Assembly: GCA_911728435.2 (NCBI GenBank)
Contig: OU452204.1
Span: 20,744,430 to 20,808,429, forward strand
DNA from: Apoderus coryli
Lineage: Eukaryota > Arthropoda > Insecta > Coleoptera > Attelabidae
Length of the DNA stretch: 64,000 nucleotides
Direction of reading: 5' to 3'
The notes below the pieces were generated by a model. That model was not told where the DNA came from, did no database searches, and saw only the letters and a list, made by a program, of their open reading frames with translations. Shown here piece after piece: positions 11,517 to 22,212 of the stretch (positions are counted from its first letter, which is position 1; every line of letters starts with the position of its first letter). The translations under genes were made by a program, and so were the position numbers.

Positions 11517-12985
11517 TATAATAATAATAAATGGGCTTTATTGGTAGGAAACAAAGAAATATACAAATACAATTGAATTCTCAGAACTTAAGTATCAGTA
11601 ACAACAATAAAACTGCAAAACTTTGTGTGCAGCTACAATCTGGCGAAGTCTAGCTCACTTGGCTGTTCTACTTAACCAGACCATAGACAGAATATAAAAA
11701 AGAAAATATTGACAAGCAGGCAAATCACGCTCAACACTCTTAGTTACAATGATCATTAAGTATAAGGAGAGATGTGTGGATCAGACAGGTAATTATACTA
11801 TTGCTGACTTCTAATAAGAAAATCTTTAAAAAGTCTTCTGAAACCCCCAAAACTACTCAGCTCAGTCAAATCACCAAGCAAAGAGTTGTATAAGCTGATG
11901 GCGTTATACGTAAAAGATCTACGATATAAGGCAGTATGATGCCGAGGTAGGGTTAATTTATTGGGATATCTAATATTCAGTTGATGAATTGAAGTTTTAA
12001 AATTAAATCTACTTTTTATAGATACAGGGGCATTGCCGCACTTAAGAATATTAAAGAGAAAATTACCCAAATGAAATTGCCAACGGTTATCCATTTTCAA
12101 CCACATTAGACTTACATAAGTATGGGATATATGATCGTCCTTCCTAAGATTATTTATAAATCTAGAACATGTATTTTGAACTAATTGAATGCGATTTTTA
12201 TAAAAATAATCTAGACACGGTCCATAAATAAAATCGCAATAATTGAAATGAGAAAGGACAAGTGACTCACACAATCTCTTACACAAACTTTTGTTTAAAA
12301 TGTGTCTATTAGAATATTGAAGAAGCTTCTGGACATGAAAGGAAAATCTAAGATCAGTGTCCAAAAGAACTCCAAGATTCTTCGCCGTATCGACACTGGG
12401 AAGCTCAGATTCATTAATCTTTATTTGAAAGTTCTGTTTTAAATTCAAAATGTGATTCTTGTTACCAAAAAACATAACGTACAAGCATTCAATTTTAAGT
12501 TATAACTTTCAGAAATTTTGTATAAATTATCTAGCTCTGCATTTACAACTTGATTAGCATTAGGAAATTCATGAAATTTAAATGGGAGATAAATTTGGGT
12601 ATCGTCGGCATAAGCCTACACCCTACAAGCAACAAAAGACTTCAGTATGTCAGAGGTGTACATTAAAAATAATAAGGGTCCCAATATAGAGCCTTGTGGG
12701 ACGCCAGAGAGAATATTACAATGACTGGAGAGTTTATTATTTGAAAAAATTTGCTGCATTCTATTGGATAAAAAGGAACCAACAAACCCGACAGATTCAA
12801 GCAAAAACCCATAATAATTTAATTTAGCACAAAGTAATCGATGGTTTAAAGTATCAAACGCTTTAGAGTAGTCCAAAAGAATGAATGCTGAATCCTGACC
12901 ACTGTCACTAGCAGTTATAATATCATCGATTATGTTAATAAGAGGAGTACATGTGCTTCGTCCCTTTCTTGATTGCAATTTCTTT
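11517..12985 (-). mobile_element. 5'-truncated non-LTR retrotransposon with broken RT
   Basis: On the - strand 12978-12616 encodes RT boxes A and B (LLDYSKAFDTLNH; SGVPQGSILGPLLFLMY). It ends at a TAG at 12616-12618 just three codons before YADDTQIY, where the frame otherwise continues; CAG to TAG is the simplest change. A further frameshift lies near 12485-12490 (LNA to YVMFFGNK). 12484-11798 then encodes the thumb and C-terminal domain. The 3' end at 11517-11545 reads AATAAAGCCCATTTATTATTATT on the - strand, the same type of tail as the complete element at 45029-49429. The endonuclease part is absent because of 5' truncation near 12985. Confidence 0.88.
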
Positions 12986-12989
12986 AAAA

Positions 12990-14175
12990 AAAAACAGCAG
13001 AATCGACAGAAGCTAAAATCTTTTGCCTTTTGATAGTACTTTTAAACACATTTGCTCCACATAAATAACAATGTTGCGATGACTTTTCAAGTTAAGGAAC
13101 TTTCTCTTTAAAAGGAATTTTCTGCATTTAAAGCGCTTTCAGAGATTTATATTTATTGTGTTTTATATTGAGCGTCTCGTTCAGGTGACCTTAAATTGAA
13201 TAGGTGAATTGGCAAGAAGACTACATTTGGCCATGGAGCAAGGAAATCGCCAGCAGAGACATTTTCAAATAATTTTTAATATTGAAACCATTCCAATATT
13301 TTATTAAGCATTTTCGTAGAAACCACAGGCAGCCCGCTGTGGTTTGAGAAAATTAAATTTATGTTTCTGTGTTGTGTAAAATTTCAGTAGTAGGAAAATT
13401 GCCAAAAGAATATGTTACTGATGTAATTCAACTTGCCATATTTTAGATTACGTTATTACGAATTTTTGTTGTCGTTATACCGGGGTTTAACAGAGAATCC
13501 TGGCTTTATTCACAAATCCAACTGTTTGGCTTTTTCTAATATTCGTTTAAATAGTTTTCAAGGTTTAAAAGTAAGAATTTTTGAGCAACAAAACATAGAA
13601 ATTCCCTCTCCAAGCTTGCTTAAGCTTATTAAATGAATATGGCAAAACAATTTTCCTTACTAGAGAAGTGTGAAAACATTTTTTGTTCGTTTCTGGAAAC
13701 CTTTGCCTTATAGTGTTAATTGTTAACTTTTGGGTTTAGCCTACTGGGAACAGGAATTTTGGCCACCAACGACTCAAACGAGACATGAGTCCCGTTATTT
13801 TTGTATTTAATTTCGTTCTGGTTCATTAAGAAATGCCCCCTGGACTGTTTTCGAAAACAAAGCACGAGGGTTACCCATACCTTTTTATTGCTCTTCAAAC
13901 TATTCGCATTTATGATTTATACATTTTTGCATACGTTAGAACCAGAAAAATCATCCAGCGGAAACCTTCACGAATAATCTCCAATTTTTTACAAACATCC
14001 TGTCTGAAAACTCGCACTGATTTAAATCTGTCAGATTTTTGTTAACACCGCTTGGAGCCCGGCTTCTTGGTGGTCACTTCAATAAGTCATCGTCATACTT
14101 AAAAAAGAACTCGCTGAAATTATTTAAAGGGAAACTAATTTGCGTTGAATTAAAGTTTTTTCTTTGATTTTACTT
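12990..14175. other. Unassigned interval
   Basis: Several short open frames occur here (for example 13433-13636 and 13833-14045), but none shows a known motif or a convincing codon pattern. No repeat partner within the window was noticed. Confidence 0.4.
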
Positions 14176-16440
14176 TCCCGCACAGATAGATATAGATAGA
14201 TATATTTATTCACCATCTTATGTTACATAACATGTATAGTACGTCAAAAAATAACAAAAATTAATCAAAGTTACAGCAACAAAGAAAGGCTTACAAACAA
14301 ATTAAAATAGCAACAACATAAAACAAACTAAAATCTAAAAAAATCTTACAATATCGCTTCTGAAATAATCCTCAAAGGTATAAAAAGCTTGAGATATCAA
14401 AAATGATTTAATACATTTGGTAAATTGGACTTCACCAAGGTTCTTTATGTGAGACGGCAGCTTATTATAAAATTTGACACAATAATAGTCAGAACCTTTC
14501 CTAGTCCTCAATAGGCGGTGAAATTCAGGCAATATGTCATTGCGATTTCGCGTACCATAATTATGCATATCAGAGTGTAGAGTGAAATGCGAGGCATTGG
14601 TTCGAATGTAGCCAAGACAGTTTAAGATGTACAAGGAAGGCAAAGTAAGTAGTCCATGTTCAACAAAATACTTTTTACAGCAATCACGCCAACCGAGCCC
14701 CAACATTGTACGTAAACATCTCCTCTGTAGCTTGAAGATTTTCATTGCATGGGAACTATGTCCCCAGTTCAAAATACCATACGACATACGGGAAATAAAA
14801 TAACCATGATATACCGTCAACAGACTGGCGATTGAAACACTCTGCGCAAGCCTTCTGATCAGATATATGACCCTGGACAGCGAGCACCCAAGTTCTCGAA
14901 CATGACTCTCCCAGGTTAATTTAGGATCAAGATGAACCCCAAGGAACTTCACGCGAACATCGCTCTGAAGATCGATAGGCGCCGAACGCAATGTAAAGTT
15001 CATGCTCTGAGTTTTAGCCTGATTCAAGCTCAGTTCATTTGCCAGAAACCAATTGCCTATGTCAGTCTCAACAGCATTAACCAACTCCTCTAAAGGGTCG
15101 TTTGGTCGATATCTAATCAGACTAGTTGTGTCGTCGGCAAAGAGGATTATATTTGACTCTTCTTGAAATTTGTATAAATCATTTACGTATATTAAAAACA
15201 ATAAAGGTCCCAAAACCGACCCCTGGGGCGCACCCCGTCCAACCCTTCGTCTCTCCGAGTATCGTCCCCCATACAAAACGTGCTGAAAACGATCGCTGAG
15301 ATAAGAGCCAACCAAGGCAACACTGTCAACATCAAAGTTATAGTAAGAGAGTTTCTGAAGAAGTATCTCGTGTGAGACACAGTCAAAAGCCTTAGTGAGG
15401 TCATAAAAGGAAGCAAAGGTGTCACAGCCCCGCTCCATGCCAACCGAAACATATTCCAAAAGGTTATTAATTGCAAGAATAGTAGATCTCTTATTACGAA
15501 AGCCATATTGACCTTGCATAACGAGATTATTTGCTTCAAAATATTCAGTTATTTGATTTTTAATAATAGACTCAAAGATTTTCGAAAAAATTGGCAAGAT
15601 CGATATTGGTCGATAGTTACTGGGATCATCAACCGATCCTTTATTTTTGTAGATTGGAATAACCCTTGCCTCCTTCAAGACCGCCGGAAATACAGCGTCA
15701 CCAATGCAATGGTTTATCAACTTAGTAAGCGGCACCACTAGCAGATTCTTTAAAGTCCCAATAATCCTAACATTAAGCTCATAACAATCCGAGCTTTTTG
15801 TGTTTTTCATACCTGATAGTTTTTCACGTACTTCATTAAAGGTTACCGTTCTCAAACTAAATCCAGCAGCTCTAGTGGGAGACATATATTTCTCAAAAGT
15901 GACCGATGTGGCTGGTAGCTGTTTTATGATATCATCAGCCGCAGTTGTAAAGTAGTCATTTAAAATATGCGCAGTCAAGTTCTCAGCTGTCCCGAGATTT
16001 GGAGTTGATTCCCAATCCTTGACCAGTCTCCACACAGCAGCAGGCCTATTAATAGTGGATGCAATATACTCCTCATAAGCCCTTCTTTTGGTCTTAGAAA
16101 GTTCAGCTCGATATTGTTTTTTATAGTGTCTCAAGGCGACTTTAGATACAGACTGAGAGTCCGATTTATGAATCAAATGCATGGTGCATAGCAGATCTCT
16201 CATCTTGCGCAAATCATCGCTGAACCAATTTATGCGACCCAGCGCTGATCCAGCAGTGACTGTTTTAGATTTAAGAGGAAAACAACTTTCAGCTGTATTT
16301 GCAATGACATTAGTAAACGTTAGAAATCTACTATCAATGCTTATATTTTTATCATCGATAAAGTCCCAATTAATATTCTCGATTCGATTGTACAAGTTAA
16401 AAAGTCCGTATTGAGTTATGGGTCTGTCTGCACAGGGAAT
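14176..16440 (-). mobile_element. 5'-truncated non-LTR retrotransposon with an intact RT frame
   Basis: The element runs on the - strand. Its 3' tail at 14176-14215 is a (TATC)n-type repeat ('agatagatatagatagata' on +), unlike the (TTA)n tails elsewhere, so it is a different lineage. The 5' end falls near 16440, after the endonuclease domain, so only the linker, RT and C-terminal region are kept. The long uninterrupted frame inside suggests a relatively recent insertion. Confidence 0.85.
14335..16395 (-). CDS. Reverse transcriptase frame of a non-LTR retrotransposon (686 codons)
   Basis: In order it contains an Arg/Lys-rich linker (residues about 60-125), RT fingers with YRPISILPIFSKIFE (about 260-275), box A FYDLTKAFDCVSH (about 337), box B GRGAPQGSVLGPLLFLIY (about 385-402), catalytic box C LFADDTTSLIRY (about 417) and the thumb KFLGVHLDPKLTWESH, followed by a C-terminal domain (LQRRCLRTMLGLGWRDCC). 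All three RT boxes have the expected acidic residues. The first Met is not a natural start: the true ORF began upstream in the lost endonuclease. Overlapping frames on both strands (15192-15539, 15508-15741, 16181-16414) are shadows. Confidence 0.93.
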   Translation of the reverse strand: MYNRIENINWDFIDDKNISIDSRFLTFTNVIANTAESCFPLKSKTVTAGSALGRINWFSDDLRKMRDLLCTMHLIHKSDSQSVSKVALRHYKKQYRAELSKTKRRAYEEYIASTINRPAAVWRLVKDWESTPNLGTAENLTAHILNDYFTTAADDIIKQLPATSVTFEKYMSPTRAAGFSLRTVTFNEVREKLSGMKNTKSSDCYELNVRIIGTLKNLLVVPLTKLINHCIGDAVFPAVLKEARVIPIYKNKGSVDDPSNYRPISILPIFSKIFESIIKNQITEYFEANNLVMQGQYGFRNKRSTILAINNLLEYVSVGMERGCDTFASFYDLTKAFDCVSHEILLQKLSYYNFDVDSVALVGSYLSDRFQHVLYGGRYSERRRVGRGAPQGSVLGPLLFLIYVNDLYKFQEESNIILFADDTTSLIRYRPNDPLEELVNAVETDIGNWFLANELSLNQAKTQSMNFTLRSAPIDLQSDVRVKFLGVHLDPKLTWESHVRELGCSLSRVIYLIRRLAQSVSIASLLTVYHGYFISRMSYGILNWGHSSHAMKIFKLQRRCLRTMLGLGWRDCCKKYFVEHGLLTLPSLYILNCLGYIRTNASHFTLHSDMHNYGTRNRNDILPEFHRLLRTRKGSDYYCVKFYNKLPSHIKNLGEVQFTKCIKSFLISQAFYTFEDYFRSDIVRFF

Positions 16441-16460
16441 ATAATAAAGTAATTTGATAA

Positions 16461-16545
16461 AGGGTGTTTGGTGTCATTGATAGAGCGTGCGCTTCGTATG
16501 CAGAAGATTCTGGGTTCGATTCCAGCTCTGGCAATATTTTTTCAC
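16461..16545 (+). other. tRNA-like sequence (tRNA pseudogene or SINE head)
   Basis: The sequence has an A-box-like stretch (TGGTGTCATTGATAGAGCG, 16469-16487) and a B-box-like stretch (GGTTCGATTCC, 16512-16522) at normal spacing, followed by a T run from 16536 that could end Pol III transcription. The T-arm pairs only as 4 bp around an 8-nt loop, and the acceptor stem does not pair well, so it is not a good functional tRNA. The following 16546-16990 is AT-rich with no recognised content. Confidence 0.45.
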
Positions 16546-16994
16546 TTTAGCTTCAAGTAAACAATTTGCAGTAATTTATTTATGATAGAATTAAAATGAT
16601 ATTGATTTATGTTCCAGTAAACCCAACCCAACCCTCAGGGAAAATTCAAACAGTTTGCTTAATAATTACGACATTTTCTATAGTATTACGATGATGTGTA
16701 TAATATGAGGAAAATTGAGATGAACAGACACTATTTAGGTCAAACTAATAATGAATGATTTTCCATTATTTGTGTTATGCACAATTTATGATTGGCCTTG
16801 ACGTTTATTATACCCTCCTGCTTGGTATTTTCAGTAGCATTCGATGATGAATTATTGTTTGTTTATTTTCTTTTTTGTGTGGGCTATCAATTGTGATTTA
16901 TCGATATCGTAAAATATGTTGATGGGGTTTTTATAGAATGCTGCAAAAAATTCTACCTAATTGTGGAATTGTTTTTCGGTTGGTATTTTTTTCC

Positions 16995-17696
16995 AGACAT
17001 GCTATCATTGATTGAATGTGCATATGGTTCATGATATGATAGATTTTTCTCTGTGTACATTTGAAAGACTCCTTAGTCCACTTAGAGTTCTTCAGAATAG
17101 AGCTATAAAAAATTTGTACTCCCTGCCCCATACTTATCATACGAATGATTTATATAAAGATTACGGTATACTGAGCCTGAATGATATCTATACATATCAG
17201 GTCTGTAGTCATATTCATCGCGTATTGATGCGTGACCGCCTCTCCAATCTTTCTTTAGAATATAGACATACTTTTCATGATTATCAGACAAGAAATAGAT
17301 TTGATGTTCACATACCTCTTGCACATTCAAATATATTAAATAGATCGATCCTGGTAAAAGGTGTCAAATTATATAATAATCTAGAATCTAGTATAAAGGA
17401 ACTACAACCAAAAGTTTTTAAACGGGTTTTAAAACAGAGTTTAAAGAGTTCTGCTTAATCGCATATGACTTTTTCCTTTTCTTTTTCTCGTTTTCATTTA
17501 ATTTTGTATTTCATAACTAGTGTTTTGTTTTTTTTTCTCTCTCATTATCTTTATAATTATGGTGTAGTTGGTTTATCATAATTAAGGGTTAGTTATAAGT
17601 AAAAAAAAATAAAATTAAAATTGATATGTAAATGTAAAGGATGAACCTATGTGGAGTTTGTAATTTCCTTTTGGTTCAATAAAAATTATATATAAG
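16995..17696 (+). mobile_element. 5'-truncated non-LTR retrotransposon, C-terminal piece
   Basis: An open frame ending at 17458 encodes PLRVLQNRAIKNLYSLPHTY, then LNDIYTYQVCSHIHRVLM and HDYQTRNRFDVHIP, the typical C-terminal domain after RT in Jockey/CR1-type elements. A 3' UTR of about 235 bp ends at 'ttcaataaaaattatatata' (about 17676-17696). The junction abuts a mariner transposase fragment at 17700, which suggests insertion into that older transposon. The RT catalytic part is absent. Confidence 0.8.
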
Positions 17697-17699
17697 TGG

Positions 17700-17955
17700 C
17701 ACCATCCTGTTGAAACCACATATTCTCTACGTCTAAATAATCAATTTTCCGCGACAAGAAGCTTCGGATCATCTCTCTGTAGCGATTTTCATTGACCGTA
17801 ATCGCATTTCCATTTTCGTTTTCAAACATATAATCCGATGATTCCTCTGGACCACAAACCACACCACACCGTAACTTTTTGTGGATGTAATGATTGCTCT
17901 AAGACAACTCTTGAATTATGTTCACGAGAAGAAATAACTATACATATTTTTCACC
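17700..17955 (-). pseudogene. Mariner-like transposase fragment
   Basis: Reading the - strand from about 17950 to 17700 gives, with interruptions, a 'VVCGPEESSDYMFENENG' segment, then ITVNENRYREMIRSFLSRKI and NMWFQQDGA. This matches the central catalytic part of mariner transposases (the 'GPYFFEDE.G..TVN..RY..ML' and 'FQQDGA' blocks, the latter holding the second catalytic Asp). The C-terminal part after FQQDGA is cut off at the junction with the retrotransposon at 17696. Confidence 0.75.
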
Positions 17956-17959
17956 ACAG

Positions 17960-18962
17960 TGCGCAGTGGATTGAACTCTTCGCATTCTAAATGAGAATGT
18001 TTGAATTGATGTTTTTTGTGGTTGAATTTTGAAGTTTATGCGTCAATTTAATTGTATTGAATGGAATTTGTGATTTGAAATTTTGTAATGTGAATCGATT
18101 TATTGTTAATATAAATGGGGTTTCCCGTTAAATTAATAAATAGAAAAATAAATTCAGTTCTGCAATACCATCGTGTAGATTTTTCATCACTATAAGTTCT
18201 TTACTTTCTCTTATATTTTTGGCCTGCAAGACAAACTAATTTGCGTGAACAATAAAAAAAAAGTCACGCATAGGTATTCAATGGAATTTGAAAAATATTA
18301 AATTGTATATCGTGTAGTTGTGTTATTAAGCGTCGCGACGCTGAGCCGATCACGTCGGTCGCCCTTGGCCAGCAACTTAAATTTTATTGTGATAACGTGC
18401 GTCTATAGTGTGTTTTCATTATTATTAATATTGTTACTAACTGAAAAATGATTGTCATTTATTTATAGATGCCTAATAATATGTTAAAATTATTCATGAA
18501 TTGAATTTGATTTCCAATAATAAAGTGCAATTTCGCCATTCAAATAGAATTACTTACGATCATTACACACAAAAGTTTGTAATAGGGTTTTTTATATGAG
18601 GTTCGGTCAAATGGTAAGGGGATTTTTCATTTGACTTTTAAGTATAAGTAAAGCATCACCAGTATTTTTCTACAACGAAATGATTTGGTATTAGAAAACG
18701 GACAATTGTTGTAGCATTTTTTCTTTATTTATTTCGCGAAGTAGGTAGAAAATGAAATTGCAATATTTTTCTTGTTTTTTTTTTCTAATAAACTTCTCAG
18801 ATCTATCAAAGAATTTAATGTTAATGTGTTTTTTTGGCAGTGGCATGAGCATTCCGAGTTGTGGTCTTCGAGTCATTCCCTGTCATGCTTAAAAGCTCAT
18901 ACCACTTATAAACCATTGTTTTTCCTGGGCAAGACTCCTCGTAAACCGACGAGATCTCTTCC

Positions 18963-18965
<3 letters not shown>
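17960..18965. other. Unassigned interval with one perfect CpG-rich palindrome
   Basis: No gene is recognised. A perfect 14-bp palindrome, AGCGTCGCGACGCT, lies at 18329-18342 in a short GC-rich patch (18325-18375) that stands out from the AT-rich surroundings. Confidence 0.4.
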
Positions 18966-19007
<42 letters not shown>

Positions 19008-19028
19008 CTTAGTTGAATATCTTTGTTT

Positions 19029-19068
<40 letters not shown>
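18966..19068. repeat. Two (AT)n microsatellite tracts
   Basis: Uninterrupted AT dinucleotide runs occupy 18966-19006 and 19032-19068, separated by about 25 bp ('acttagttgaatatctttg'). Coding frames across them are artefacts. Confidence 0.95.
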
Positions 19069-19070
<2 letters not shown>

Positions 19071-19089
19071 GAAACGACGTCTGCTCCAC

Positions 19090-20100
19090 AAAATAAATAT
19101 ATTTCTATATCAAAAAACACGGCACATTGCCTATGTCAGACATGTTTCGAAAAAATTAAATTCTCACATACGCACAGTCTTTTAGTATAAAAGCGGGGAT
19201 TCCATCGACACCAGATGTCATTTTCGGTTTTAGTTTTTGTAGTGCTCGTCTAACCTCGTCCTCACTAATCAATCCAAGAGACACCAAGTCACCACCATCC
19301 TGTGATGTGACGTCAGCATTTGATGGCATATAAACACTTTCGAAAAAAGTTGCAAAAGCATTGACTATTTCTTGTGGCTCAGAAATGTAAGCCTCCGTTG
19401 CAACCCTCATTGAACCCGGTATTCTGGATTTGCGTTTTTTGTTTTGAATGTACTTCCACAGGTGCTGTGGATCATTTTTAATTGAATTTTGAACCTCACT
19501 CAGATATTCACCATATACGATATTAATTTTTTGTTTCACTTGTATTCTTAGCTGCTTAAACATATTAAGATAGTACTGAGATTCTGTTTCTTTCCATTTT
19601 TGCAGATATTTTGACTTATTTTTAATATCTTGAATGAGATGCTGCGGATACCAAAACGGATACGAATATTTTCTCACACGACCTGCGAAAGTGGGCACAC
19701 ATCTATCAAATATGGATTCCAATTCATCATGAAATCGACACACGGCCTCGTTTATATCATTGATGTTGTTTAAAAATGACCAATCACATGACAGAATTTC
19801 ATCATATAACAGAACATAGTTTGCCTTTCTGAAATTATACTCTTTATATCCATGATTTAATTTAAAGTTCATACGTGGTACATCCGCCGCAGTCAGAAAA
19901 GACACTTGGAGAGTAGGGTGGTATGCATCCTCATTTATCAGAGCCAGCGCAGGCTGAACATCACAGATCAGACTCGACATTACAAGGTCCAATAACTTGT
20001 TATATTAATTATATACAAAATTACATTGAGATAAGTTAAATAGTGACATAAACTCATTTACCGCCGCTAACTTAGAGCCTGCAATATATAATGATCGCTC
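19090..20100 (-). pseudogene. Non-LTR retrotransposon fragment: end of endonuclease and linker only
   Basis: An open frame from 19992 to 19156 encodes the end of the apurinic-type endonuclease (LLDLVMSS, then DAYHPTL in place of the usual 'SDHypl') and the linker before RT. It stops at the pre-RT motif LKPKMTSGVDGIPAFILKDC. Upstream to about 20100, NEFMSLFNLSQCNFVYN continues the endonuclease but is interrupted by a stop. The RT domain and the 3' end are missing, which is unusual, since ordinary truncation removes the 5' end; a later deletion or rearrangement is implied. The right flank 20101-20590 has no recognised content. Confidence 0.8.
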
Positions 20101-20589
20101 CTCTTTGAATGCATTATTTCATAAAAAATCTTCCATAATAGTTTGAACAGACTTTCCTTGTCTATTTAGAAACTTTATAATGGCGCAGTCATATTGTGTT
20201 GTCATATTTCACAATGTATTTAGCATTCCTCGTAACAATCTAATGCAGCTGTTGATTATTGCTACTTAATATTGATCAAGTCTCCCAAACAGCAGCTGCA
20301 TCAGCTTGTGAAACACGAAACTCTTAATGTATGTGGGAAAATGCTTCATGTTCAAGTGAAACTCAACTGTATACGAATTTAAAATGACGTGCTTTTCATG
20401 GGAGTAAAGAAAAAGACTGAATAATTTAGTTTAAACGCGTTAGTCCATTTTACGTAGTTATTGTAATAGTAAAATATGAAATTCTAACCGATTTATAAGA
20501 AAACAGTAGTAACAACTCTAATAGCATTGGTTAAAATAAATCAAAAAGTGCTGATAAGTTAAGTTTCTCTGACAAATGCGCGAAATTTA

Positions 20590-20850
20590 AGCCGATTTGT
20601 CAACAACGCCATGCCACGTGTTGTATCCACATGGAGTTACAATGTGTGGTTGTATACACGATTGTGGGAATTCCTGGGCCGAAACAGTCGCCATTGCCCA
20701 CGTGGTATGGGACTGTTGACCCGGAAGAGGAGGATGGTGGCTGTGTGGGATGGATCAAAGGCCAGATCAAAAGGTTTGATGATCTTGATATTTGCATTAA
20801 AAAAAACGTAGAGTATTTTAATGCTTTTGAATAAATTAAACATAATAATT
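20590..20850. other. GC-richer patch with overlapping short frames, unknown
   Basis: Overlapping open frames of 65-68 codons exist on both strands here. The GC content is higher than in the flanks and the sequence ends in an A run (20799-20806). I do not recognise any of the translations. A decayed retrocopy is possible. Confidence 0.2.
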
Positions 20851-20973
20851 TTTAGGAAAATATTTGTTTTTCGAAACTTACCTATACTCGCCCTGTTGGC
20901 GTAAGCCTAAATACGATTAGTTAAAAGTATTAAATTGACTAGGTGGATATTCATTATCACTGTTTTTCATTAT

Positions 20974-21963
20974 ACAGGGTGACATAGAAAAAAGTACATT
21001 GCATAGTGCCACACAATAGAGGACACTTAAATAAGAAAAAAGTTCCCATGAACACGGGTCGTCCGCAAAACCTTCGGTTAAAAGTTACGGGGTGTTGAAT
21101 TTTAATTTTTTTTTGGTTTTTTTTTTAATATCTTTAGCCAGAGATGCGAGAAATGGATAAAATTTGGTATACAGGGGTTTTTTATCATGCTAAATTCAAA
21201 TATGATCTTAGTTTTGTGATTGCTGATAGAGGGCGCTACATACAGGGTTCCATCCCTATTGAATCGGTCGTAACTTTTTTGCTATTCACTTTATGTCATT
21301 TTCGACTGAAAAAATTTGTTATCCCTTTTTTTTGTTCTTAAGAGATGTATACCTTGTCCAAGTCGCTAGAAGCAATGGTTCCAGTACAAATGCATCTAAA
21401 AGACGACACTGCACGCAAATTATTCATAAAGCGCCAAATTAACCTTTGCAAAAACAATGATAAATACTTCAACAATTACATTTTAATGGTATGATGAAAA
21501 ATATGATTAATTAAAACAAAACATTAAGTTTTTAGAAGATGTTCAATTTGTTGCCCTTGTACTTCAATACATTTTTCCATTCTACTTCTTAATGATTGAC
21601 GGCATCTTTGAAATATTCCTGGGTTATTACGAAATCTATCTGCCGATTCCGTAATTCTTATCCTTAATTGTTCTTCATTATGTATTTCTACTGCATAAAC
21701 TTCAGTTTTCATAAATCCCGAAAATGAAAAATCGAGGGGATTAAGGTCGGGACTACGAGCTGGCCAGGGTACAGGCCCCCCTCGACCAATCCATGTATTT
21801 CCAAATCTCCTGTCCAAATATATACTCGAATTAAAATTCAAGACCCCGTATCTTTTAACCGAAGGCCTTGCGGACGATCCGTGTTCATGGGGACTTTTTT
21901 CTTATTTTAGTATCCTCTATTGTGTGGCACTATGCAATGTACTTTTTTCTATGTCACCCTGTA
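20974..21963 (-). mobile_element. Internally deleted Tc1/mariner-type transposon
   Basis: Terminal inverted repeats of about 120 bp (20974-21092 and 21838-21963) begin CAGGGTGACATAGAAAAAAG next to TA, fitting a TA target site. The - strand frame 21841-21524 (105 codons) encodes a transposase C terminus: RRFGNTWIGRGGPVPWPARS followed by PDLNPLDFSFSGFMKTEVYA. The Asp in 'PDLNPLD' is the region of the third catalytic acid. The N-terminal DNA-binding part and the first catalytic residues are missing, and the remaining interior (21093-21523) is non-coding. At 990 bp it is shorter than the usual 1.3 kb, so it is non-autonomous. Confidence 0.85.
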
Positions 21964-22212
21964 CAAATAAATTTAAAACCTTCGAAATTAGCGAAATAAT
22001 TTAAACTGTTAATTTGGTTTAATTGTATTGTCGACGTTGCTATGGTGGTTTTTCATAACTGATGCTACTTTTGTCATTACCAGGAAATTTACCCGTGCAT
22101 TTTTAAATATATCCCACTAGTTGCTGGCCAACTAGTGATGAGGGTACATATGATTTAAAACAAGAAGAAACTTTTGTGGAGGTGACGAAATTGTTTATTT
22201 TTTATTAAATAC

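Noticed and set aside
18966..19091. Tyr-Ile repeat protein frame across the AT tracts
   Set aside because: Pure product of (AT)n microsatellites.
20611..20843. Four overlapping 65-68-codon frames as a gene
   Set aside because: Frames on both strands with no family resemblance; more likely a GC-rich non-coding patch.
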